From Aquipuribacter sp051216895 (lineage in GTDB: Bacteria > Actinomycetota > Actinomycetes > Actinomycetales > JBBAYJ01): a DNA stretch of 64,000 nucleotides. The stretch's first letter is position 1, and the number at the start of each line of letters is the position of its first letter. The stretch spans positions 1 to 64,000 of the forward strand of contig NZ_JBPKAO010000005.1 in assembly GCF_051216895.1 (NCBI RefSeq), given 5' to 3'. The notes under the pieces were generated by a model that did not search any database, was not told the DNA's origin, and saw only the letters and a program-made list of their open reading frames with translations. The translations under genes and the position numbers were made by a program. Below, in pieces: positions 44,804 through 53,808 of this stretch.

Positions 44804-45598
44804 TCAGCCGGCGTCGGGCTGCGCGTGCGTCGGGTCCAGCACGCGCTGCAGGAACGACCTGGTCCGCTCCTCGCGCGGCGCGCCGATGACGTCGTGCGGC
44901 GGGCCCTCCTCGACGACCATGCCGTCGTCCATGAACACGACCCGGTCGGCGACCTCGCGGGCGAACGCCATCTCGTGGGTGACGACGACCATCGTCATGC
45001 CCTCCTCGGCCAGGCCGCGCATCACCGACAGCACGTCACCCACGAGCTCGGGGTCCAGCGCCGAGGTCGGCTCGTCGAAGAGCATCAGGTCGGGGTCCAT
45101 GCTCAGCGCCCGGGCGATCGCCACCCGCTGCTGCTGGCCGCCGGACAGCTGCGACGGGTAGGCGTCGACCTTGTCCGACAGCCCCACCCGGTCCAGGTTG
45201 CGCCGGGAGACCTGCTCGGCCTCGGCCTTGGACCGCCTGAGGACCTTGTGCTGGGCGATGCTGCAGTTGCCGAGCACGCTCAGGTGGGGGAACAGGTTGA
45301 ACGACTGGAACACCATGCCGACCCGCCGCCGCACCCGGTCGATGTCGCAGTCGGGGTGGGTGACGTCGGTGCCGAGCAGGTGCACCTGTCCCGCGCTGGG
45401 TTGCTCGAGCAGGTTGAGGCAGCGCAGGACGGTGGACTTGCCGGACCCCGACGGGCCGATGACGCACACCACCTCGCCCCGGTCGATGCGCAGGTCGATG
45501 CCCTTGAGCACCTCGAGGTCGCCGAAGGACTTGCGCAGCCCGGTGACGGTGACGACGGCGTCGGGGGTCGTGGTGCTCGTCGTGCTCATGCGGCTCAC
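44804..45598 (-). CDS. Polar amino acid ABC transporter, ATP-binding protein
   Basis: The 264-aa ATPase powers the transporter encoded by the two genes upstream. It has Walker A GPSGSGKST, the Q-loop, the signature LSGGQQQRVAIARAL, Walker B LMLFDEPTSALDP, and the glutamine-type C-terminal MAFAREVADRV. The GlnQ/HisP pattern fits amino acid uptake. GTG 45598 overlaps the permease stop (GTGA); an internal ATG at 45589 is an alternative start. Confidence 0.93.
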   Translation of the reverse strand: MSRMSTTSTTTPDAVVTVTGLRKSFGDLEVLKGIDLRIDRGEVVCVIGPSGSGKSTVLRCLNLLEQPSAGQVHLLGTDVTHPDCDIDRVRRRVGMVFQSFNLFPHLSVLGNCSIAQHKVLRRSKAEAEQVSRRNLDRVGLSDKVDAYPSQLSGGQQQRVAIARALSMDPDLMLFDEPTSALDPELVGDVLSVMRGLAEEGMTMVVVTHEMAFAREVADRVVFMDDGMVVEEGPPHDVIGAPREERTRSFLQRVLDPTHAQPDAG

Positions 45599-46407
45599 CG
45601 GGCCTTCTTCGTGCTGGCCTCGAGCCGGCGGGCGAGGATCCCCAGCGGGATCGTGATGATGAGGTACGCGCTGCCCGCCACCAGGACCGGGGTCAGGCTG
45701 CGGTACTCCGTCAGCGCCTGCCGGCCGAACTGCGCCAGCTCCTGCTGGGCCAGCGTCGAGCCCAGCAGGTAGGCCAGGGACGAGTCCTTGGTCAGCATGA
45801 TGAACTCGTTGGTCAGCGGCGGCAGGACGATGCGGAACGCCTGCGGGATGACGATGGACACCATCGCCCGCCCCGACGACATGCCCAGCGAGCGGGCCGC
45901 CTCGACCTGCCCCTTGGGGACGGCCTCGATCCCGGCGCGCAGGGTCTCCGCGATGTAGGCCGCCCCGACCAGGCCCAGGGCCAGCATGACGATGACGTAC
46001 CGGTTGAGGAACGTCCCCGGGAACGCGAGCGGGACGCCGGTGCCGATGGCGATGAACACGAGCAGGGCCGGCAGCCCGCGGAAGAACTCGATGTAGATGA
46101 TCGCCAGCCAGCGGTACGGGCCGACCGTCGACAACCGCATCAGGGCCAGCACCAGCCCCAGCACGAGGCCGAACGCGAACCCGAGCAGGGTGTAGGCCAC
46201 CGTGTTGGCCAGTGCGATCGTGATGACGCGCGGGAACTGCGCGACGATCACCTCGGGGTCGAAGAAGGCCCGCCGGATCTGCCCCCAGTCGGCGACCAGG
46301 GCGAAGGCCACCAGCACCACCACGAGCACGACGTACTGCGTCGCCCGCAGCAGCTGGCCGCGCCGACGCGGGGACATCCGTGGTGTGTCGACGACCGCAG
46401 CGCTCAC
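45595..46407 (-). CDS. Polar amino acid ABC transporter, permease
   Basis: The 270-aa inner-membrane protein has at least five hydrophobic helices. The coupling loop is EAARSLGMSSGRAMVSIVIPQAFRIVLPP, the EAA motif of the HisMQ family. It starts at GTG 46407 after GGAAGGAGC and follows the substrate-binding gene after 40 bases. Only one permease gene is present, so the complex is probably a homodimer. Confidence 0.93.
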   Translation of the reverse strand: MSAAVVDTPRMSPRRRGQLLRATQYVVLVVVLVAFALVADWGQIRRAFFDPEVIVAQFPRVITIALANTVAYTLLGFAFGLVLGLVLALMRLSTVGPYRWLAIIYIEFFRGLPALLVFIAIGTGVPLAFPGTFLNRYVIVMLALGLVGAAYIAETLRAGIEAVPKGQVEAARSLGMSSGRAMVSIVIPQAFRIVLPPLTNEFIMLTKDSSLAYLLGSTLAQQELAQFGRQALTEYRSLTPVLVAGSAYLIITIPLGILARRLEASTKKAR

Positions 46408-46447
46408 CGTCGCGCTCCTTCCGTGGGCAGTGGGGCGGGGCGCGGGC

Positions 46448-47245
46448 TCAGCTGGTGGGGGTGGTGCCGAACCACTCCTCGTAGATCTCGTCGTACGTGC
46501 CGTCCTCCTGGATCCGGGCCAGGGTGGCGTCGACGGCCTCCAGCAGCGCGGCGTTGTCGGTCCGCACGCCGATTCCGTACGCCTCGCCGGTGTCGAACTC
46601 GGCGGTGACCTCGACGTCGTCGTTGTCGACGACGAAGTCGAGCAGCACCGAGTTGTCGTTGATGGCCGCGTCGACCTGGCCGGACTGGACGGCGGTCAGC
46701 AGCAGGCCGAGGTCCTCGAAGGTGACCAGCTCGGCGCCCGCGGCGTTCTCCTGCGCGTACTCCGCGCCCGTGGTGCCGGACTGGATGCCCAGCCGCAGCC
46801 CCTCGAGGGACTCCAGCGAGTCGTAGCCGGAGCCGACCGGGGTGATCAGGGCCTGCGTGGCCTCGAAGTACGGCTCGGAGAAGTCGAGGTTCTCCTCGCG
46901 CACGTCGTTGATGGTCATGCCCGCAGCGGCCAGGTCGCACTTGCCGGCGTTCAGGTCCTCACCGGACTGGATGGTCTCGAACGGGGTGTCGATGATCTCC
47001 TGCTCGACACCCAGGTCCGCGGCGATCTCGTCCACCACGTCCACGTCGAAGCCGACGATCTCGCCAGCCTCCTGGAACTGGAACGGCTCGTACGGCAGGT
47101 GGGTGCAGGTGACGAGCGTCCCGGCCTGCACCAGCTCGACGCCCGACTCGGTGGTGGCGGCCTCGTCGCCACCGCAGGCGCCCAGCGCGAGGGCGGCGGT
47201 GACGCCGACGGCAAGGGTGGTGATGGTGCGGCTCAGGTTCGGCAC
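46448..47245 (-). CDS. Polar amino acid ABC transporter, substrate-binding lipoprotein
   Basis: The 265-aa protein has a lipoprotein signal ending in the lipobox LALGAC, so the mature protein is anchored to the outer face of the membrane. The body matches the SBP_bac_3 family: GFDVDVVDEIAADLG, LNAGKCDLAAAGMTI, then NLDFSEPYFEATQ. GTG 47245 is chosen because CTGGAGACC sits before it and the signal peptide starts there. Ligand is an amino acid, likely glutamine/glutamate or a polar relative. Operon order binding protein, permease, ATPase. Confidence 0.93.
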   Translation of the reverse strand: MPNLSRTITTLAVGVTAALALGACGGDEAATTESGVELVQAGTLVTCTHLPYEPFQFQEAGEIVGFDVDVVDEIAADLGVEQEIIDTPFETIQSGEDLNAGKCDLAAAGMTINDVREENLDFSEPYFEATQALITPVGSGYDSLESLEGLRLGIQSGTTGAEYAQENAAGAELVTFEDLGLLLTAVQSGQVDAAINDNSVLLDFVVDNDDVEVTAEFDTGEAYGIGVRTDNAALLEAVDATLARIQEDGTYDEIYEEWFGTTPTS

Positions 47246-47454
47246 GTCGGTCTCCAGGGTCGTCCACGGCGGGTGGGCCCCCGCCGGCGTCGGACATGCT
47301 CCCACTCCCGGGGGTGCCGCGGAGCCGCCGTCCGTCCGGTACGTCCCGGTTCAGGAGGGGTGCCCGCGGTGACACCCCGTGGCCCGTGACGGACGGGAGC
47401 CGCCGTGTCACCATCGGTGCGGCTCAGGGACCACACCAGGAGGGCGACGGCAGC

Positions 47455-49239
47455 ATGGCGGTGCTGGACGTGGTGCGTCGGGAGTCCGTGCTGGTCAGCG
47501 CCGACGTCGCGGGCTGGTCCCGGCTGCTCGCCGACGACGACCTCGCGACCATCCAGGCCATCACCACCTTCCGCGGCGTGGGCGAGGCGGTCGCCCGGGA
47601 CCACGGCGGCCGCCTGGTGGACTCGCCCGGCGACAACCTGCTGTTCGCGTTCGCGACGTCGCAGTCCGCGCTGGACGCGGCGCTGTCGTTCCAGGCCCAG
47701 GTGCACGCGGCCAACGCCGACGTCCCCGCCGCCCAGCGGATGCACTTCCGGATCGGGGTCGACCGGGGTGAGGTCGTCGAGCAGGACCGACGGGTCTACG
47801 GCCACGGCGTCAACGTCGCCGCCCGGCTGGAGCGTCTCGCCCGTCCCGGCGGGATCTGCCTGTCGCAGGCGGTGCGGGAGGCGCTGACGGACCACCCGCC
47901 GCTGGAGGACATCGGCGAGCAGCGGGTCAAGAACATCCAGCACCCCGTCCGGGCCTGGTTCGTGGACGTGCCGGGGCAGGTGCGGACCGCGGTGGCCGCC
48001 GGGGGCGCGCGACCGACCGTGGCCGTCCTCCCCTTCGACGACCTCGGCGAGGCCCCGGCCCAGGAGTACTTCGCCGACGGGCTGGTCGAGGAGCTGCTCA
48101 CCTCGTTGGCCGCCGCACGCCACTTCCCGGTGATCTCACGCAGCTCGTCGTTCGCGCTGCGCGGGTCCGGCTACGACACCCAGCAGGCCGGCACCGCCCT
48201 GGGCGCCCGCTACGTCGTCGTCGGCAGCGTGCGACGGGCCGGGGACCGGGTGCGGATCACGGCCCGGCTCGTCGACGTCGACGACGGCGTGCAGGTCTGG
48301 GCCGACCGGTGGGACACCGCGGTGGCGGACGTGTTCGACGCCCAGGCCGAGGTCGCCGAGGCCATCGCCGTCGCGCTGCGCCCGGAGCTGCTGCGCGCGG
48401 AGTCGGTCCGCGCGTTGCGCCGGGCCCCGGCCGACCTGGACGCCTGGGACTACGCGCTGCGGGGGCTGTGGCACCTGCACCGCCCCGGCGCCGAGGACAA
48501 CGCGCGGGCCCGTGAGCTGCTCCAGCGGGCCGTCGACCAGGACCCCTCCTCGGGCTTCGCCCACGGGCTGCTGGCCCACGCGCACTACCTGTCGCTCACC
48601 CACTCCTGGACCGACGACGTCGAGGCCACCGTCGCGCAGCTGGCCGTGCACGCCGACCGGGCCGTGGAGTGCGACCCGCGGGAGGCCGGCGGGCACCTGT
48701 ACCGGGGGCTGGTCGCGTCGGTGGCCGGCCGTCTCGGTGACGCCGTCGCGTCGTTCCGCCGGGCCGTGGAGCTCAACCCGAGCCTGCCCGTGGCCCGCTC
48801 CCTGCTGGGCCAGTTCCTGGCCGTCGGCGGCGACCACGAGGCCGGCGCCGCCGAGGTCGAGCACGCCATCCGGCTCAGCCCCGAGGACCCGCAGCTGGCC
48901 GCGCTGCTGAGCGGGCTCGGCGTGGTCCACTTCCACGCCGGGCGCCTCGCGGAGGCCCGGGCGGTCTGCGAACGGGCCCTGGTCGTGACCCCCGGCTTCG
49001 CCCCGGCCCTGACGACCGTGGCGTCCACGTCGGCGCTGCTCGGTGACCTGGACCGCGCCCGCACCGCCGCCCGTGCGCTGGAACGCCTGGCGCCGCGGCT
49101 GACCGCGGAGACGCTGCGCCGGGTGAGCGCCAGCGGTCGCCCCGAGATGGTCGAGCAGCTGCTCCGCGGGCTCGAGCTCGCGGGTTTCCGCGGGGCGACG
49201 ACCGTCGCCGCGCCCGCCGTCACGAAGGAGACCGCGTGA
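47455..49239 (+). CDS. Class III adenylate cyclase domain protein with TolB/FlgO-like and TPR repeats
   Basis: The 594-aa protein begins with a class III nucleotide-cyclase domain: metal Asp in VSADVAGWSRL, second Asp in DSPGDNLLFAF, and the transition-state region YGHGVNVAARLERLARPGGICLS. A FlgO/TolB-like beta domain (about residues 185-305, VAVLPFDDLGEAPAQEYFADGL) and a string of TPR-like helices (about 320-580) follow. This combination is known in soluble signalling cyclases; the substrate-selecting residues differ from standard ATP-specific cyclases, so activity is uncertain. ATG 47455 is in reach of an AGGAGG. It overlaps the next gene by four bases. Confidence 0.85.
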   Translation: MAVLDVVRRESVLVSADVAGWSRLLADDDLATIQAITTFRGVGEAVARDHGGRLVDSPGDNLLFAFATSQSALDAALSFQAQVHAANADVPAAQRMHFRIGVDRGEVVEQDRRVYGHGVNVAARLERLARPGGICLSQAVREALTDHPPLEDIGEQRVKNIQHPVRAWFVDVPGQVRTAVAAGGARPTVAVLPFDDLGEAPAQEYFADGLVEELLTSLAAARHFPVISRSSSFALRGSGYDTQQAGTALGARYVVVGSVRRAGDRVRITARLVDVDDGVQVWADRWDTAVADVFDAQAEVAEAIAVALRPELLRAESVRALRRAPADLDAWDYALRGLWHLHRPGAEDNARARELLQRAVDQDPSSGFAHGLLAHAHYLSLTHSWTDDVEATVAQLAVHADRAVECDPREAGGHLYRGLVASVAGRLGDAVASFRRAVELNPSLPVARSLLGQFLAVGGDHEAGAAEVEHAIRLSPEDPQLAALLSGLGVVHFHAGRLAEARAVCERALVVTPGFAPALTTVASTSALLGDLDRARTAARALERLAPRLTAETLRRVSASGRPEMVEQLLRGLELAGFRGATTVAAPAVTKETA

Positions 49240-49940
49240 GCACCCTGCTGGACCCGACCGTCCCGCCCGTCCCCTACGCCGACGTGAGGGGCACGCTGCA
49301 GACCGGCGACGTGCTGCTGTTCGCGGGTGGCAGCACGCTGGACTTCATGATCCAGACCCTCGACGAGGTGCAGGGGCTCGCCCCCTACTCCCACGTCGGG
49401 ATGGTGGTCCGCGACGGCGACGACCTGTTCCTGTGGGACGCACCCGGCCCGCCCGGGCCCGACAACCCCGGTTTCCCCGACCCGTGGGCCGCGAACCCCG
49501 GCAACCGGGCCTACCCGCAGTCCGGCGGGCACGACGGCTGCCGGATCGCCCCGATGGACGCCGTCCTGTCGTTCTACTCCGGGCCCGAGCTGGGCACGGC
49601 CTGGGTGCGTCACCTGTCGCCGGGGGTCAGTGACGCGCAGACGGCCGCCCTGCGGATCTTCGTCGACCGGGTGGACGGGCTGCCGTTCCCCACCCCGCTG
49701 AACACCGCGTTCCCGGCCAACTACGCCGCCGGCCTGGGCGGCGGCACGCTGTACACGGGTACGTTCTTCTGCTCTCAGCTCGTCGCCGCGAGCTACCAGC
49801 ACATGGGGTTGCTCTCGATGGATCGCTGGCCGGCCAACAGCTACGTGCCCGGTTCGTTCGCCACCGACGACCCCACCAAGCTGCCGCTGGTGCCGCCCGC
49901 GTCGCTCGGTCCGGCGGTGCACTTCGCGCTGCCCGGGTGA
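49236..49940 (+). CDS. YiiX/NlpC-P60-like papain-fold protein
   Basis: The 234-aa product has the permuted NlpC/P60 pattern of YiiX/YebB: the catalytic His in YSHVGMVVRDGDDLFLW (about residue 50) and the Cys in GTFFCSQLVAASYQ (about residue 180). These enzymes hydrolyse amide or ester bonds, often lipid-linked. No signal peptide is visible. Its GTG overlaps the cyclase-TPR stop (GTGA), so the two are translationally coupled, an unusual partnership. Confidence 0.8.
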   Translation: MSTLLDPTVPPVPYADVRGTLQTGDVLLFAGGSTLDFMIQTLDEVQGLAPYSHVGMVVRDGDDLFLWDAPGPPGPDNPGFPDPWAANPGNRAYPQSGGHDGCRIAPMDAVLSFYSGPELGTAWVRHLSPGVSDAQTAALRIFVDRVDGLPFPTPLNTAFPANYAAGLGGGTLYTGTFFCSQLVAASYQHMGLLSMDRWPANSYVPGSFATDDPTKLPLVPPASLGPAVHFALPG

Positions 49941-50034
49941 TCGTGCCGGGAGTGAGGCCGAAACCCCTCCGGACCTGCGGAGCGGCGACCTAGCATCGCT
50001 GCGGGCGCGGAGGTCGTGTCCCGAGGGGGGACAC

Positions 50035-51006
50035 ATGACCGACACCACCCGGACCGCCGACGGTTCCTCCGCCGGCCGCCCCACCGAACCGCAGGACCCC
50101 CGCGGTCCTGCCACCCCTCCGGTCCCCGACGCCACGGGTGACGTCGCGCCGGTCCCCGAGGTCACCGCTGCCCCCGGTGCCCGGCGTCGACCTGCTGCCT
50201 GGGTGGCGGGCGTAATGGCCGTCGCCCTGCTCGCCGCGGCCGCGGGACTGGTCCTGGTGCACCAGCAGCTGACCCGTACGCAGGCCGCGCTCCAGGCGCT
50301 CGAGTCCCGGGTCGGCGCGGCGGAGGAGGTGGCCTCGGGGGCGGACGAGCGGCTGGGCGCGGCGGGCAGCAGGCTGGCCGAGGTCGACACCGAGCTGCAG
50401 GTCCTGCTGGGTGAGCAGGACGAGTCCCTGACCGCCGGGCTGGACGTCGCCCTCGTGGTCGCCGTGGCGGAGGACTCCGTCGTCACGGTGCTGTGCGGTG
50501 ACTCGCTCGGGTCGGGCTTCGCCGTCGAGGCCGACGTCCCCGACGGCTACGCCTCGGCCGTGCTGACCAACCACCACGTGGTGCAGGCGTGCACCGACGG
50601 CGACAGCGAGCTCGCCGCCGGTCGGAGGGACGACGAGTTCGGTGCCGCGGCCGGTCCGACGGACGAGGACAACGACCTCGCGCTGGTGTACGTGACCGAG
50701 GCGCTACCCCCGCTCGAGCAGGCCGCGGAGGCCGCCGAGGTCGGGGACCCCGTCGTCGCGATCGGCTCCCCGTACGGCCTGGAGGGGACCGTGACCTCGG
50801 GCATCGTGAGCAACGTCGACGACCTCACCTACCAGACCGACGCCGCGGTGAACCCAGGCAACTCGGGAGGACCGCTGCTGGACCGGGAGGGTCGCGTCCT
50901 GGGCGTGAACACCTTCGTCGTCGGCGGCACGGGGCTCAACTTCGCCGTGCGGCTCGAGGCCGCCTGCGAACAGCTGTTCCCCGACGGCTGCGGGTGGACC
51001 GTGTGA
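50035..51006 (+). CDS. Membrane-anchored HtrA-like (S1C) serine protease
   Basis: The 323-aa protein has a disordered N-terminus, one transmembrane helix (about residues 56-77), a short coiled-coil stalk, and a chymotrypsin-like domain. The catalytic triad is intact: His in LTNHHVVQAC, Asp in DNDLALVYV, and Ser in NPGNSGGPLLD. There is no PDZ domain. The active domain should face outside the membrane. It is followed by a paralogue whose triad is destroyed; their genes overlap by four bases, so the pair are likely partners. Confidence 0.88.
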   Translation: MTDTTRTADGSSAGRPTEPQDPRGPATPPVPDATGDVAPVPEVTAAPGARRRPAAWVAGVMAVALLAAAAGLVLVHQQLTRTQAALQALESRVGAAEEVASGADERLGAAGSRLAEVDTELQVLLGEQDESLTAGLDVALVVAVAEDSVVTVLCGDSLGSGFAVEADVPDGYASAVLTNHHVVQACTDGDSELAAGRRDDEFGAAAGPTDEDNDLALVYVTEALPPLEQAAEAAEVGDPVVAIGSPYGLEGTVTSGIVSNVDDLTYQTDAAVNPGNSGGPLLDREGRVLGVNTFVVGGTGLNFAVRLEAACEQLFPDGCGWTV

Positions 51007-51830
51007 CCGGGGTCCGTCCCGTGGCGGCGTCCGCGGGCACCCTCGCCGCCGCCCTCCTGATCGCGGCGACCGCGTGGCTGTGGGACGGGTCGCGCGCCGT
51101 CGCGGCTGACGTGGAGGACCTGCAGGGGCGGGTCGGCGCGCACGAGCAGGGTTCGACGACGCGGGAGACGGCGCTGGACGACCTCGACAGCCGCTTCGCC
51201 CAGGTGGACCGGGCCGGGTTCCAGGTCCGGTCCGCGCAGGCGTCCGCCGAGCAGTCCACCTTCGACGCGGCGGCCCTCGCGGCCGACGCCATGCCCTCCG
51301 TCGTCCGGGTCACCTGCGGCGACGTCGTGGGCTCGGGCTTCGTCACCGACGTGGTGCCCGCCCCCGGTCACGCCAGCGTCGTCCTCACGAGCCTGGCGGT
51401 GGTCGACGCCTGCACCTACGACGACGGGCCCGGGTTCGCCGTGGAGCAGGCCGGCCGGTCGCTAACCGGTGAGCTGTGGTCCTGGGACGAGACCAACGCG
51501 CTCGCGCTGGTCATGGTCGAGGAACAGCTCCCGGCGCTGCCCGACGGGCTGGGTGCCCCTTTCGTCGGCGACGACGTCGTCGTGATCGGCAGTGCCCTGG
51601 GGATCGAGAGCACCGTCACCGCCGGTCGGGTCACGAACGTGCTGGACGGCCTGGTGCAGACCGATGCGGCGATCAACCCGGGCAACGAGGGTGGGCCGAT
51701 GCTGGACCGCAGCGGTCGGGTGCTCGGCATCAGCGCAGGAGCCCTGGAGGCCGACGGCGTCGGGTTCGTCACGCGGTTGGGGGCCATCTGCGCCGAGCTC
51801 ATGGAGTGCGACGCGCGCGTCCTGCCCTGA
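51003..51830 (+). CDS. Inactive HtrA-like protease paralogue
   Basis: The 275-aa protein shares the layout of its upstream neighbour: N-terminal membrane helix, stalk, and chymotrypsin-like beta-barrel domain. The three catalytic positions are replaced: TNHHVV is TSLAVV (His to Ala), NDLALV is NALALV (Asp to Ala), and GNSGGP is GNEGGP (Ser to Glu). Fold-defining glycines, VQTDAAINPGN and the flanking strands remain, so the domain is likely kept as a pseudoprotease. GTG 51003 overlaps the upstream stop by four bases. A role as regulator or substrate scaffold for the active partner is inference. Confidence 0.88.
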   Translation: MTGVRPVAASAGTLAAALLIAATAWLWDGSRAVAADVEDLQGRVGAHEQGSTTRETALDDLDSRFAQVDRAGFQVRSAQASAEQSTFDAAALAADAMPSVVRVTCGDVVGSGFVTDVVPAPGHASVVLTSLAVVDACTYDDGPGFAVEQAGRSLTGELWSWDETNALALVMVEEQLPALPDGLGAPFVGDDVVVIGSALGIESTVTAGRVTNVLDGLVQTDAAINPGNEGGPMLDRSGRVLGISAGALEADGVGFVTRLGAICAELMECDARVLP

Positions 51831-51843
51831 GCGCGACGGTCAC

Positions 51844-52043
51844 GTGGCCCAGCTGGACGACGAGTCGACGACGACCTCGACCTGGGCCCGCTGGCCGAGG
51901 GCTGGCGCACCCAGCGCGACACCGCGGCCTACGCCTCGGTCTACGCCGCCGACCCGACGGACTGGTCCCAGGGGCCCCGGCCGGTGACGGCGCAGGAGCC
52001 GGCCGTGAAGGCCGCCGGGGCGCGCCGCTACCGGGACTCCTGA
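51844..52043 (+). pseudogene. Possible small broken gene
   Basis: After the pseudoprotease, a GTG at 51844 opens VAQLDDE, which stays in frame for little; a neighbouring frame from about 51863 encodes DLDLGPLAEGWRTQRDTAAY and continues to a TGA at 52041-52043. Read as one gene with a frameshift near 51863 it gives about 65 residues of natural composition. No ribosome binding site is clear. It may be decayed, a sequencing slip, or chance. Confidence 0.3.
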
Positions 52044-52106
52044 GGCTGCTCGACCGGGCGGGCCGACCCCGTCCGGTGGTCCGCGGTCGTCACCGAGGAG
52101 ACGCGG

Positions 52107-53696
52107 TCAGAAGGCGACCCCCAGCACCCACGGCCCGAGCAGGTACACCGCGGCGGTGATGAGCAGCACGCCCAGCACGTTGAGCACCACCCCGGCCCGC
52201 ATCATCTCCCCGATGGTCACCCGTCCCGTGCCGAACACGATCGCGTTGGGCGGGGTGCCGACCGGCAGCATGAACGCGCAGGTCGCGGCCATGGCGGCGG
52301 GGACGAGCAGCAGCAGCGGGTCGACGCCGATGCCGGTCGCGACCCCGGCCAGCACGGGCAGGAAGGTCGCGGCGGTGGCGGTGTTCGACGTGATCTCCGT
52401 CAGCAGCAGGACGCCGAGGGTGACCGAGGCGACCAGGAGCACCGTCGGCAGCACCGACAGGCCCTCGAACTGCGTGCCGATCCACTCGTCCAGGCCGCTG
52501 GACTGGATCGCCGCCGCGATGGCCAGCCCGCCGCCGAACAGCAGCAGCACGCCCCACGGCACCCCGCGCTGCACGGTCGGCCAGTCCAGCGCCGCGACCC
52601 CGCGGCGACGGCTCACCGGCACCAGGAACAGCGCGACCACGGCGGCCATGGCGATGCCTGCGTCGGACAGCCGGGCCACGAAGGGGAACGCCGCGACCAG
52701 CCACGCGGTGTCGGCCAGCACCTGGCGGAACACCCAGAGCAGGGCGGTGACGACGAAGATGACGGCCACGGTGATCTCGCCGCGCGACATCCGCCCCAGC
52801 TTCGACAGCTCGTCCCGGATGACGCCGCGTCCGCCGGCGATCTCGGTCATGCCGGTGCGGAACATCAGCTTCGTCAGCACCAGCCAGGCCACGACCACGA
52901 ACACCGTCGCCAGCGGCACGCCGACCGACATCCACCCCGCGAAGCTGACCTCGACGTCGTAGCTCTGCTCCATGACGCCGGCCATGATCACGTTGGGCGG
53001 GCTGCCGATCAGGGTGCCCAGGCCCCCGATGGACGCCGAGTACGCCACGGCCAGCATGAGGCAGGTCCCGAACCGTCGGACGTCGCGGTCGTCGTCGCCC
53101 GAACCGGTGACCAGCCCCAGCACGCTGATCGCGATGGGCAGCATCATCAGCGCGGTCGCGGTGTTGGAGACCCACATCGACAGGAACGCGGTCGCCACCA
53201 TGATGCCCAGCACCAGCCGAGACGGCTTGGTGCCGAACGCGCGCATCGTCACCAGGGCGATCCGGCGGTGCAGGTTCCAGCGCTGCATGGCCAGCGCGAT
53301 GGCGAACCCGCCCAGGAACAGGAAGATGTTGGCGTCGCCGTAGGCCGCGGTCGCCTCGCCGATCTCCAGCACGCCCGCCAGCGGGAACGCGACGATCGGC
53401 ACGAGGGCCGTGGCCGGCAGCGGGAGCGCCTCGGTCATCCACCAGACGGCGACGAGGGTGACGACGGCCGCGGTGACCCGGCCCGCCTCGGGCAGCGAGC
53501 CGTCGCCGGGCAGCAGCAGGTGGACGAGGACCGCGAGCACCGGCCCCAGCGGGATGCCGACCCACTGCCGGGTGGTGCGGACCTTCTCGGTCCCGGTCGG
53601 GGACTCCACCGGCAGCGCCCCGCACTCGGCGGCCTCCGGCGGCGGGGCGCCCTCGACGGGGGGTCCGGGCGTGGGGCGTTCGACGGTGGACGCCAT
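52107..53696 (-). CDS. DASS-family anion symporter
   Basis: This 529-aa membrane protein has a charged N-terminus of about 45 residues and about 11-12 transmembrane segments. Signature SNT motifs are visible in MWVSNTATALMMLPI and TEITSNTATAATFLPV, with GSPPNV and GTPPNAI in the substrate sites. This form is that of Na+-coupled dicarboxylate transporters such as VcINDY and SdcS. It differs from the DIT1-type transporter at 24885, and is encoded alone on the minus strand. Substrate is probably a C4-dicarboxylate. Confidence 0.9.
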   Translation of the reverse strand: MASTVERPTPGPPVEGAPPPEAAECGALPVESPTGTEKVRTTRQWVGIPLGPVLAVLVHLLLPGDGSLPEAGRVTAAVVTLVAVWWMTEALPLPATALVPIVAFPLAGVLEIGEATAAYGDANIFLFLGGFAIALAMQRWNLHRRIALVTMRAFGTKPSRLVLGIMVATAFLSMWVSNTATALMMLPIAISVLGLVTGSGDDDRDVRRFGTCLMLAVAYSASIGGLGTLIGSPPNVIMAGVMEQSYDVEVSFAGWMSVGVPLATVFVVVAWLVLTKLMFRTGMTEIAGGRGVIRDELSKLGRMSRGEITVAVIFVVTALLWVFRQVLADTAWLVAAFPFVARLSDAGIAMAAVVALFLVPVSRRRGVAALDWPTVQRGVPWGVLLLFGGGLAIAAAIQSSGLDEWIGTQFEGLSVLPTVLLVASVTLGVLLLTEITSNTATAATFLPVLAGVATGIGVDPLLLLVPAAMAATCAFMLPVGTPPNAIVFGTGRVTIGEMMRAGVVLNVLGVLLITAAVYLLGPWVLGVAF

Positions 53697-53808
53697 GCGT
53701 GCTCCTCCTCGAGCGTGGTCGCCCCGTCACCGGTCCCGGCACGGGCGCTGCCGGGACGATAGTGACGTAACGGGCGCGGGGCGAGCACGCAGGAGGGGCC
53801 AGCAGCGG

